A DNA stretch of 63,124 nucleotides from Roseofilum casamattae BLCC-M143 (GTDB taxonomy: Bacteria > Cyanobacteriota > Cyanobacteriia > Cyanobacteriales > Desertifilaceae), in assembly GCF_030068455.1 (NCBI RefSeq), contig NZ_JAQOSQ010000022.1, positions 1-63,124 on the forward strand, written 5' to 3'. This document shows, piece after piece, positions 1 through 9,400 of this stretch (position 1 is the first letter of the stretch; every line of letters begins with the position of its first letter). The notes beneath the pieces were generated by a model that worked only from the letters and a program-made list of their open reading frames with translations, did not search any database and had not been told where the DNA came from. The translations under genes were made by a program, and so were the position numbers.

Positions 1-366
1 TATCTCGTTGACGAATGTTTTCCTGGTGCTGAAAAAATAATTCTGGTACAGGATAACTTGAATACCCATGTGAAAGCCTCATTATATAAGGCTTTTGAAC
101 CGGATGAAGCTCAACGTATTCTGAGCAAATTAGAATTTCACTATACTCCAAAACATGGCAGTTGGTTAAATATGGCAGAAATTGAATTAAGTGTTTTAAA
201 CCGACAATGTCTGAATCGACGTATTGCCAAAAAAGATATATTGAAGAAGGAAATAGCGGCTTGGGAGAAACAGAGAAATCAAACTGGCTCAGTCATGGAT
301 TGGCAATTTACCACTGAAGAAGCTCGGATTAAGTTAAAGCATTTATATCCGTTAATAAAGCATTGA
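1..366 (+). CDS. IS630-family transposase, C-terminal part (5' end outside window)
   Basis: The reading frame is open from base 1 and ends at 366, so about 121 residues of the C-terminal half are visible and the start lies outside the window. The segment VQDNLNTH carries the second catalytic Asp of a DDE transposase. HGSWLNMAEIE, about 45 residues later, carries the final Glu. This spacing and wording are typical of the DDE superfamily endonuclease domain of IS630-type elements. It catalyses cut-and-paste transposition, normally into TA dinucleotides. The element's right end should lie within roughly 100 bases of the stop, but I could not define the terminal repeat without the left end. Whether the full gene is intact is unknown. 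Confidence 0.85.
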   Translation, partial: YLVDECFPGAEKIILVQDNLNTHVKASLYKAFEPDEAQRILSKLEFHYTPKHGSWLNMAEIELSVLNRQCLNRRIAKKDILKKEIAAWEKQRNQTGSVMDWQFTTEEARIKLKHLYPLIKH

Positions 367-373
367 CAGACCA

Positions 374-598
374 CTAGGTTTCCGAGATGCTTTCTAAGGA
401 ATTGACCAGATCGAAGATATGGTTGCGATCTAAGACAAATTCTGGCCTCTCGTAACGTTGGCGTTGCCGAGGCGATCGTGGGTTAGAATTCCATACACTA
501 TAGCGGTGAGTGGAGGATTTTTCTGGTGTACTGCTAGCCATTCCTGTACTGATAGTTACTTCTTCTAATTCTCTCGCATTTTCGGGATCGACGGCCAA
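374..598 (-). other. Unassigned 74-codon open frame between IS630 and the phosphatase fragment
   Basis: A TTG-started frame of 74 codons on the minus strand, rich in Ser, Arg and Pro, with no motif I recognise. It lies in the junk-like interval between the transposase and the dead phosphatase copy. It could be a remnant of an unrelated gene or chance coding. I list it only because nothing else explains this stretch. Confidence 0.15.
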
Positions 599-599
599 A

Positions 600-1016
600 C
601 TTGCAAAATAGCTTTACCAAAAGGCAGATTTCAAATGGAGGCAGACAATATCCGTCTGAGTTCGGAACTCGATATTGCTAAAAAATGTCAAGAAATGGTA
701 CTTCCAAAATAAGAGGAATTACAAACCATTTCAGTTGAAGTATTATCACGTATGTATAACTTGCCGATGAACTGGGTGGCGATTATTACGATATTTTACA
801 AAATGGCGATCGCCTCACAATTGGTATCGGTGATGCGATCGGATATGACTTAGAGAGCCGCTTCTACGGTCTCGATCGCTCGTGTCACATCGTAGCGTTG
901 TTACTCGGCTAGGGAAATTTGCGGACGAGCTATCGCTGATGTGTGAGAATTTATCGCCAGTCAGAAAATATTTGATGATATTAGTTTGGTCGTCTTAAAA
1001 CAACAATCATCTTAAG
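600..1016 (+). pseudogene. Decayed third copy of the kinase/PP2C gene (phosphatase-domain remnant)
   Basis: Plus-strand translation matches the coiled coil and SpoIIE/PP2C domain of the two intact genes downstream. It starts near the equivalent of QAENIRLSSELDVAKK and ends at the same C-terminus (FDDI, then LVVLKQQ). It is dead. A TAA at 710-712 replaces a Glu codon in the LPKEEE region. Several frameshifts follow. About 380 bp corresponding to the middle of the phosphatase domain are missing at a junction near 860, where LES is joined to the FYGLDR segment. It lies only about 90 bases upstream of the first intact copy, so the array is dead copy, copy 1, copy 2. No kinase, ATPase or GAF part is left. 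Confidence 0.85.
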
Positions 1017-1103
1017 TATCTCAAGTATTGCAAAGCAACCGGAAACAAATTTGGCGAGTGCGGTTAAACTAAAATTATCTTTGCACGCACTGTACCTAGT
1101 TCT

Positions 1104-4100
1104 ATGTTCTCCTTACCTGGCTATCAAACTCTCGAGCAGATTTATGAAAGTAGCAACTCTGAAGTTTATCGCGCTATTTGCGAAGAAGGCAATCAACCAG
1201 TCATTCTAAAAATGCTGAAAGAAGATTATCCCACGCCCTCAGAGCTGACGCGCTACAAACAAGAGTATCAACTCATGCGCTCTTTGGAGTTGCCCGGAAT
1301 CATTACTGCTTACGATCTGAGAACTTATCAAAATACCTTAGTTATCGTTCTTGAAGATTTTGGCGGACAGTCACTAGATAAGTTGTATCAACAGACTCAG
1401 TTATCACTATCACAATTTTTGCTGCTATTTATTAAAGTATCTGACAACTTAGGTCAACTTCATGCTGCTAATGTTATTCATAAAGATATCAATCCAGCCA
1501 ATATTGTTTTCAATCCAGAGACCGAAGAAGTTAAACTAATCGACTTAGGTATTTCTACTCGACTTAGTAAAGAAAACCCTACATTGAGAAATCCTAATGT
1601 GTTAGAAGGGACGCTCTCTTATATTTCTCCGGAACAAACCGGACGAATGAATCGAAGTTTAGACTATCGCAGCGATTTTTATTCTCTGGGAGTGTCGATG
1701 TACGAACTGCTAATTGGGCAGCGACCTTTTCTTGCTGAAGATGAATTAGAATTGGTTTATTCTCAAATTGCCAAACAACCAGAGTTTCCCAACACTATTC
1801 CAGAAATGATTCGAGAAATTCTGGCAACGTTGATGGCAAAAAATGCTGAAGATCGCTATCAAAGTGCTTGGGGTTTAAAGTTCGATCTGCAATGCTGTCT
1901 GGATCGATGGCAGTCTCATGGAAAAATCGAACGCTTTACGTTGGGCGATCGCGATATTTCTGATAAGTTCCAAATCCCACAAAAACTGTACGGTCGGAAT
2001 GAGGAAATTCAAGCGTTACTTGATGCATTTAATCGAGCTGGCGATCGCAGCGAGATGATGTTGATTGCGGGGTATTCTGGCATTGGCAAATCTGCCTTAG
2101 TGCAAGAAATCTATAAGCCAATTACGGAAAAACGCGGATACTTTATCTCGGGTAAGTTCGATCAGTTTCAACGGAATATTCCCTATTCGGCTATCGTTGC
2201 GGCATTTAAGTCTTTAACGCAACAGTTATTAACAGAGCCTACAGAAAATTTGGCAACCTGGAAAGATAATTTATCCAGTGCATTAGGGAGTAACGGACAA
2301 GTAATTATTGATGTCATTCCCGAGCTAGAAGCGATCGTTGGCAAACAACCTGCAGTTGAAGAGTTAGGGCCGACAGAAGCACAAAATCGGTTTAAGTTAG
2401 TCTTCCAAAATTTTATTCGTGTTTGTTGCACCCCAGAGCATCCTTTAGTTATTTTTCTTGACGATCTGCAATGGACTGATAATGCTACGTTGAAATTGAT
2501 CGAGTTGATGATGAAGGATAAAGCTCTACAGAACTTATTTCTGATTGGAGCGTATCGAGATAATGAAGTTAATGCCGCTCATCCACTGATGGATCTCATT
2601 AATGATTTGCAGAAAAAAGAGATCGCGATCGCCCAAGTTACCCTAAGTAATTTAGAGCTAGAGGATATTAGCCAACTCATTGCAGATACTGTGTCTTGCC
2701 ATCGAGATCGAGTGAAAGGGTTAGCTGAATTAATTTTGAGCAAAACTGGAGGAAATCCGTTTTTTATCAACCAATTCTCGCTTAATTTATACAGCGAAAA
2801 CTTAATTGAATTTGATTATACAGCTCGGGCTTGGCGTTGGGATTTAGAGCAAATTCACGCTCAAAATATTACTGATAATGTAGTCGAACTAACGATTGGC
2901 AAACTAAAAAAATTAGATCTTGCCGTCCAAAATGTGTTGAAGTTAGCGGCTTGTATTGGTGCGAGTTTCGATCTACAGACCTTATCTATTGTCGCCGAAG
3001 AACCAGCAGATCGGCTCTTTGATGAATTAATTATAGCTATTGAATCTGGATTCATTTTATCGTTATCAGAGCTGAATAGTGACTTATTAATTCAGGATTA
3101 TCGCTTCCTGCACGACCGCGTCCAACAGGCGGCTTATGCCTTAATTCCGGAAGAAGATAAACAATCTATTCATTTAAAGATCGGTCAGCTCTTACTAAAA
3201 AGTTATTCAGCACAAGAGCAAGACGATCGTGTTTTTGATATTGTCAGTCATTTAAATATTGGCTTCGAGAAAATCGAGGAATTAGACGATCGTCTACAAG
3301 CGATCGAACTCAACTTGAAAGCGGCGAAAAAAGCAAAACTAGCAACTGCCTATGCTGGCGCTCTCGAGTATTTAAAGACCGGAATTAGCTATTTACCCGA
3401 GAATAGCTGGCGCGATCGCTATTCACTGACGTTTGAATTATATAAAGAACGATGCGAAGTGGAGTATCTCAATCGCAATTTTGCGGCGTCTAAAGAGCTT
3501 TCCACTGAGATATTAGCAAATACGCAATCCGATCTCGATCGATGCGAAATTTATTGTATTCTCGCGCGACAAGATACCATGTCAGCAAACTACCGAGAAG
3601 CTTTTGCCGCAGGAACAAAAGGATTAGCTTTATTTGGCATTCATTTCCCCGATTTTGATGCTGACGATCGCGAGCTAGAGGCGGCCTTGCAGATTGAGTT
3701 AGAAAAGATTGAAACGAACTTAGGAGATCGCACGATTAGCTCTATCAAAAATATTCCAGAAAGTACTGATATACAGCATAGAATAATACTGAAGTTGATC
3801 TGTTATATCACACCAGGTACATTTTTATCGAAGACAAAAATATGGTATATTGTCGTAACTAAGCATGTCCAACTTTCTTTAAAATATGGTGTGGTTGTAG
3901 AGTCTACAGTGGGTTTTGCAAGCTACGCCATGATTCTCTCAACTCATCAAGAAAATTATGCTCTATCTTATGAATTTGGACAACTCGCTATTGACTTAAG
4001 CGATCGCTTTCACCACTCTGGCTTCAAATCCCAAGCACTACACTTATTCGCAACTTATGTTAGTGCTTGGAGAAAACATTTGCGGGAAACTGACTATCTG

Positions 4101-6374
4101 GATAATGAGGCACTAGCTTCTGCTTTAGAGTCAGGCGATCTACCTTTTGCTGGCTATACAGTCATGATGAGTGGTTTTCACTTATTTTATCAAGGAAAAC
4201 CCTTAGATGAAATGGAGAAGACTCTTAAAAAATATCTATTCTTGACTAAAGATATTAGCAATCAGGTCGCTATAGATTTGTTGCGTGGAAATCATTTAAT
4301 AGTTGAGAATTTAAGAGGGAACACAGTAGATATTAATTCATTTCATGATTCACAAACAACAGATGAACTGTATCTCCAAGATTGTCTAGATCGGAATAGT
4401 TATATGGGATTATGTTATTACAATATTGTGAAAGCGCAAGCTCTGTATATCTACGATCGCCCCACTGAAGCACTTCATCATTTACTCGAAGCTGAATCGC
4501 AATTACCCTTTATTTCCATAAGTATTGGCGTTGCCCAACATAACTTTTACTATTCTCTGACGTTATTATCTCTCTATTCGCAAGTTGATAGTCCGACACA
4601 ACAGTCTTATTTACAACAAGTACGAACCAATCAAGTGCGGATGAAGAAATGGGCAGATAACTGTCCGGATAACTACTTGCATAAATACTGGCTAGTCGAA
4701 GCAGAAATCTCCTGGAAATTGGGAGAAATACTCAATGCCATGGATCTTTACGATCGCGCTATTGAATTGGCAAAAGAACATCACTATCTCCAAGAAGAAG
4801 CCCTAGCTAACCAGCGCGCTGCTCAATTTTACTTGCATTTACAGAAACCTAAAATTGCACGAACATATCTTCAAGAAACTCGCTATGCCTATCAAAATTG
4901 GGGCGCGATCGCCAAAGTCGAACAGTTAGATCGGGAGTATCGAGAATTCCTAAGTTTAGGCTCATCTTCCTCAACTAAATCTGCGGTAAACACTACTCGA
5001 ACTTTAACAGGAGGAAAGTCTGGATCGAGTTTAGATATCGCTACAGCGATTAAAGCTAATCAAGCGATTTCTGGCGAAATAGTTTTGGAAAAACTATTGG
5101 TTTCATTGATGGAGATTATTCTGCAAAATGCTGGAGCGCAAATGGGTTATCTGATTTTAGCAGATGGCGATCGCTTAACTATTGAAGCGGCAAAACCTAT
5201 GGAGTCGGATGAGATCTCAGTTTTGCAATCTCTAGCCATAGACTGCGATAATTTACTGCCACAAACTCTGGTTAACTATGTGGCGCGCACTCAAGAAAGT
5301 GTGGTGCTCAATGATGCCAGTAATGAAGGTAACTTTATTAACGATGATTATATTAAACAAATTCAACCGAAATCAATTCTCTGCGTACCGTTGATTAACC
5401 AAGGAAAATTAGTCAGTCTCGTCTATCTCGAAAACAATTTAGCCACGGAAGCATTTACGGACGAGCGAGTAGAAATTATTCAACTCCTTTCCGGACAAGC
5501 AGCCATTGCTCTGGAAAATGCTTACCTGTATCAAACTCTCGAGCAGAAAGTAGAAGAACGTACCGCCGAGCTAGCCTTGGCGAACGAAGAAATTGGTATC
5601 TTAAATGAAAAATTGCAAGCGGAAAATATACGTCTGAGTTCGGAACTCGATGTGGCGAAAAAACTGCAAGAGATGGTACTGCCAAAAGAAGAGGAACTAC
5701 AAACTATTTCCGGTTTAGATATCGCCGCATATATGGAACCTGCGGACGAAGTGGGTGGAGATTATTATGATATCTTGCGCAATGGCGATCGCCTCACCAT
5801 TGGCATCGGTGACGTCACCGGACATGGCTTAGAGAGCGGTGTCCTCATGCTCATGGCACAAACGGCAATCCGAACATTACACAACATGGAAGAAAGTAAT
5901 CCGGTGAAATTTCTAGATATTCTCAATCAAACCCTTTATGACAACCTACAACGGATGAAATGCGATAAAAATATGAGCTTATCCATTTTAGATTATCATG
6001 ATGGAACCATATCTCTGAGCGGGCAACATGAAGAGACTATTATCATACGCTCGAATGGAAAAATCGAACAGATAGATACGATCGACTTAGGATTTCCCAT
6101 CGGATTAGATACCGAAATAGCGGAATTTATCAGTAGCATGAATATTCAGTTAGATAGAGATGATATTGTGGTGCTCTATACCGATGGAATCACCGAAGCA
6201 GAAGATATTAATGGTAATTTCTACGGTCTCGATCGCTTGTGTCGGGTTGTCCTCGAGTGCCGCGATCGCAATGCCAACGAAATTCGCGAACGGGTCATTG
6301 CTGACGTGCAAGCATTTATCGCCGGACAAAAAGTGTTTGATGACATTACCATAGCGATCTTAAAGCAACGATAA
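1104..6374 (+). CDS. Giant signalling protein: Ser/Thr kinase, AAA ATPase, GAF, PP2C/SpoIIE phosphatase (copy 1)
   Basis: 1756 residues. Residues 1-265 are a Hanks-type kinase with a degenerate glycine loop, Lys36, catalytic HKD (126-128), Asn133 and DLG in place of DFG at 147. Residues about 290-560 are a COG3899-type AAA ATPase with Walker A GYSGIGKS (323-330) and Walker B Asp453-Asp454. About 750 residues of helical, TPR-like sequence follow, then a GAF domain (about 1312-1473) and a coiled coil. The C-terminus is an RsbU/SpoIIE-type PP2C phosphatase with metal-binding Asp1570 (GDVTGHG) and Asp1694 (DGITEA). The front resembles the cyanobacterial HstK-like kinase-ATPase-GAF family, but a Ser/Thr phosphatase takes the place of the usual histidine kinase. 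It probably senses a small ligand or protein and dephosphorylates a STAS-type partner. Its tandem paralogue starts 107 bases after the stop. Confidence 0.9.
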   Translation: MFSLPGYQTLEQIYESSNSEVYRAICEEGNQPVILKMLKEDYPTPSELTRYKQEYQLMRSLELPGIITAYDLRTYQNTLVIVLEDFGGQSLDKLYQQTQLSLSQFLLLFIKVSDNLGQLHAANVIHKDINPANIVFNPETEEVKLIDLGISTRLSKENPTLRNPNVLEGTLSYISPEQTGRMNRSLDYRSDFYSLGVSMYELLIGQRPFLAEDELELVYSQIAKQPEFPNTIPEMIREILATLMAKNAEDRYQSAWGLKFDLQCCLDRWQSHGKIERFTLGDRDISDKFQIPQKLYGRNEEIQALLDAFNRAGDRSEMMLIAGYSGIGKSALVQEIYKPITEKRGYFISGKFDQFQRNIPYSAIVAAFKSLTQQLLTEPTENLATWKDNLSSALGSNGQVIIDVIPELEAIVGKQPAVEELGPTEAQNRFKLVFQNFIRVCCTPEHPLVIFLDDLQWTDNATLKLIELMMKDKALQNLFLIGAYRDNEVNAAHPLMDLINDLQKKEIAIAQVTLSNLELEDISQLIADTVSCHRDRVKGLAELILSKTGGNPFFINQFSLNLYSENLIEFDYTARAWRWDLEQIHAQNITDNVVELTIGKLKKLDLAVQNVLKLAACIGASFDLQTLSIVAEEPADRLFDELIIAIESGFILSLSELNSDLLIQDYRFLHDRVQQAAYALIPEEDKQSIHLKIGQLLLKSYSAQEQDDRVFDIVSHLNIGFEKIEELDDRLQAIELNLKAAKKAKLATAYAGALEYLKTGISYLPENSWRDRYSLTFELYKERCEVEYLNRNFAASKELSTEILANTQSDLDRCEIYCILARQDTMSANYREAFAAGTKGLALFGIHFPDFDADDRELEAALQIELEKIETNLGDRTISSIKNIPESTDIQHRIILKLICYITPGTFLSKTKIWYIVVTKHVQLSLKYGVVVESTVGFASYAMILSTHQENYALSYEFGQLAIDLSDRFHHSGFKSQALHLFATYVSAWRKHLRETDYLDNEALASALESGDLPFAGYTVMMSGFHLFYQGKPLDEMEKTLKKYLFLTKDISNQVAIDLLRGNHLIVENLRGNTVDINSFHDSQTTDELYLQDCLDRNSYMGLCYYNIVKAQALYIYDRPTEALHHLLEAESQLPFISISIGVAQHNFYYSLTLLSLYSQVDSPTQQSYLQQVRTNQVRMKKWADNCPDNYLHKYWLVEAEISWKLGEILNAMDLYDRAIELAKEHHYLQEEALANQRAAQFYLHLQKPKIARTYLQETRYAYQNWGAIAKVEQLDREYREFLSLGSSSSTKSAVNTTRTLTGGKSGSSLDIATAIKANQAISGEIVLEKLLVSLMEIILQNAGAQMGYLILADGDRLTIEAAKPMESDEISVLQSLAIDCDNLLPQTLVNYVARTQESVVLNDASNEGNFINDDYIKQIQPKSILCVPLINQGKLVSLVYLENNLATEAFTDERVEIIQLLSGQAAIALENAYLYQTLEQKVEERTAELALANEEIGILNEKLQAENIRLSSELDVAKKLQEMVLPKEEELQTISGLDIAAYMEPADEVGGDYYDILRNGDRLTIGIGDVTGHGLESGVLMLMAQTAIRTLHNMEESNPVKFLDILNQTLYDNLQRMKCDKNMSLSILDYHDGTISLSGQHEETIIIRSNGKIEQIDTIDLGFPIGLDTEIAEFISSMNIQLDRDDIVVLYTDGITEAEDINGNFYGLDRLCRVVLECRDRNANEIRERVIADVQAFIAGQKVFDDITIAILKQR

Positions 6375-6481
6375 ATTATGGCATTTCAAGTATCTCGTAG
6401 TAAAGACAAGATTCAGTTGGTCTGTTTCAAATAAGCCTAGTCGATCTTTTCCATTATCCTATATATATTAAATCTGGTCTT

Positions 6482-9400
6482 ATGCTCTCCTTACCCGGTT
6501 ATCAAACTCTCGAAAAAATTTATGATAGCAGTAACTCGGAAGTCTATCGTGCTATTCGCCAGCAAGACAATCGACCGGTAATTCTAAAAGTTCTAAAAGA
6601 AGACTATCCCACCCCTTCAGAACTGACACGCTACAAGCAAGAATATCAACTGACTCATTCTTTAGGTTTGTCGGGGGCGATCGCAGCTTACGATCTACAA
6701 TCTTATCAAAATACTCTAGTTATTGTTTTGGAAGATTTTGGAGGAAAATCGCTACGCAATCTCTATCAAAATACACAATTTACATTCACACAATTATTGC
6801 AGATATTTATTAAGATTGCCGATGCTCTGGGTCAATTACACGCTGCAAATATAATCCACAAAGATATCAATCCTGCCAATATTGTTTTTAACCCAAAAAC
6901 AGAAATATTGAAAGTCATTGATTTTGGTATTTCGACCCGACTTAGTAAAGAAAGTCCTGCCCTAAAAAATCCCAATAGCCTTGAAGGAACTCTAGCTTAT
7001 ATTTCTCCCGAACAAACAGGAAGAATGAATCGTAGCTTAGATTATCGAAGTGACTTTTATTCCCTTGGTATCTCCTATTATGAATTACTGACTAAGGAGT
7101 TGCCATTTGCTACTAAAGATGAATTAGAATTAGTGCATTGTCATATCGCCAAACAACCCGATTTTTCTCAAGCCATTCCAGTAGTTCTACAAAATATTAT
7201 TGCTAAACTAATGTCCAAAAATGCGGAAGACCGCTACCAAAGTGCTTGGGGATTAAAATACGACTTACAACATTGTTTAGAGAAATGGCAATCGGAAGGC
7301 AATTTACGAAGCTTTGTTTTGGGAAGTTTCGATGTTTCCGATAAGTTTCAAATTCCGCAAAAACTCTATGGTCGTCAGGATGAAATCCAAATTCTACTCG
7401 ATGCTTTTAAACGAGTTAAGAAGCGTAGTGAGATGATGCTCATTGCTGGTTATTCCGGTATCGGTAAGTCCGCTCTAGTGCAAGAAATTTACAAGCCAAT
7501 TACGGAAAAGCGAGGTTACTTTATTTCCGGTAAGTTTGACCAATTTCAACGCAATGTTCCCTACTCCGCTATTGTAGCTGCTTTTAAGTCATTCATGAAA
7601 CAGCTTTTAAGCGAAACTACTGCCAATCTGGAACGGTGGAAAGCTAATTTCTTAGAGGCGTTAGGGAGTAATGGACAAGTTATTATTGATGTGATACCAG
7701 AGCTGGAGCTAATTATTGGTCCGCAGCCTGCTGTCGATGAGTTAGGACCAACAGAGTCGCAAAACCGGTTTAAGTTAGTCTTCCAAAATTTTATTCGCGT
7801 TTGTTGCAGTCGCGAACATCCTTTGGCACTCTTTCTCGACGATCTGCAATGGACAGATGCAGCAACTCTAAAATTAATTGAATTAATGATGACTGATAAA
7901 ACTCTGAAGAATCTATTTTTAATCGGAGCTTATCGAGATAATGAAGTTAGTGCCACGCACCCACTAATGGAATTAGTCAACGAGCTACAGAAAAAAGAAA
8001 TTGCGATCGCACGGATTAACTTGATGAATCTAAGATTACCACATATTAGTCAATTGATTCAAGATACGGTTTTTTGCGATCGCTCTCGAGCTAAAAATCT
8101 AGCTAAGCTAATTCTGAGAAAGACTGAAGGCAACCCATTCTTTGTCAATCAGTTCTTGCTAAATTTATACAGTAAATCTTTAATTAAATTCGACCATGAA
8201 TTTCAAGATTGGGATTGGGATTTAGATGAAATTAATCAACAAAATATCACTGATAATGTTGTCGAGTTGATGGTTGAAAAATTACGAAAATTAGAGGGAA
8301 ATACGCAGAATGTGCTGAAATTTGCAGCTTGCATTGGTGCCAGCTTTGATTTACATACCTTATCGATTGTAGCTGAAGAATCAGAAAAGCAGCTCTTTGA
8401 CGAACTGATTGCTGCAGTAGAATCGGGACTAGTTCTACCTTTATCAGAACTCGATCGCAACTTACTGATTCAGGATTATCAATTTTTGCATGACCGAGTA
8501 CAGCAAGCTGCTTATGCTTTAATTCCGCAAGACGATAAGCAATTCATTCATTTAAAAATTGGTCAGCTCTTGCTGAAAAATTATTCGGCACAAGAGCAAG
8601 AAGAAAATATTTTTGATATTGTCGGTCATTTGAATGTGGGATTTTCTCGAATTGAGCAACTAGACGATCGACTAAAAGCGATACAACTTAATTTAAAAGC
8701 AGCCCAGAAAGCAAAACAGGCCACAGCCTATAGCACTGCATTAGAATATCTGAAAACGGGAGTTCGTTATTTACCTGATGATAGTTGGGAAGCACATTAT
8801 CGCTTAACATTCGATCTGTATAAAGAACACTGCGAACTAGAGTATCTCAATAGTGATTTTGCTGCATCAAAACAATTATCTACTACGATCCTAGCGAACG
8901 CTCAATCTGCTTTAGATAAATGCGAGATTTATCGAATTCTTGCTCTGCAAAATACTATGTCTGCAAACTACCGAGAAGCCTTTGCCGCGACCAAAGCAGG
9001 ACTAGCGTTGTTTGATATTAAGTTGCCCGATATTGATGCCAGTTTTCAGGAGTTAGATGCTGCTTTACAAATTGAGTTACAAGAGATTAAGGCACATTTA
9101 GGCGATCGCAAAATTGCTTCACTCAAAGATGCTCCAGAAAACAACGATCCCCAGGCTCGTATGGTCATAAAATTACTCTGTTTTAGTGCGCCTGCCACTT
9201 TTTTTACTAACATGAATTTGTGGAATATTTTTGTTGCGAAGATGGTAAAAATTTCACTTAAAAATGGCTTATCTGCTGAATCCACAGTTGGCTTCGCAAC
9301 CTATGCAATGTTCCTCGCTGCTAATCAGGAAGAGTATGCCCTATCCTATGAATTTGGTCGATTTGCGATTGAATTGAGCGACCGCTTTCATCATACTGGA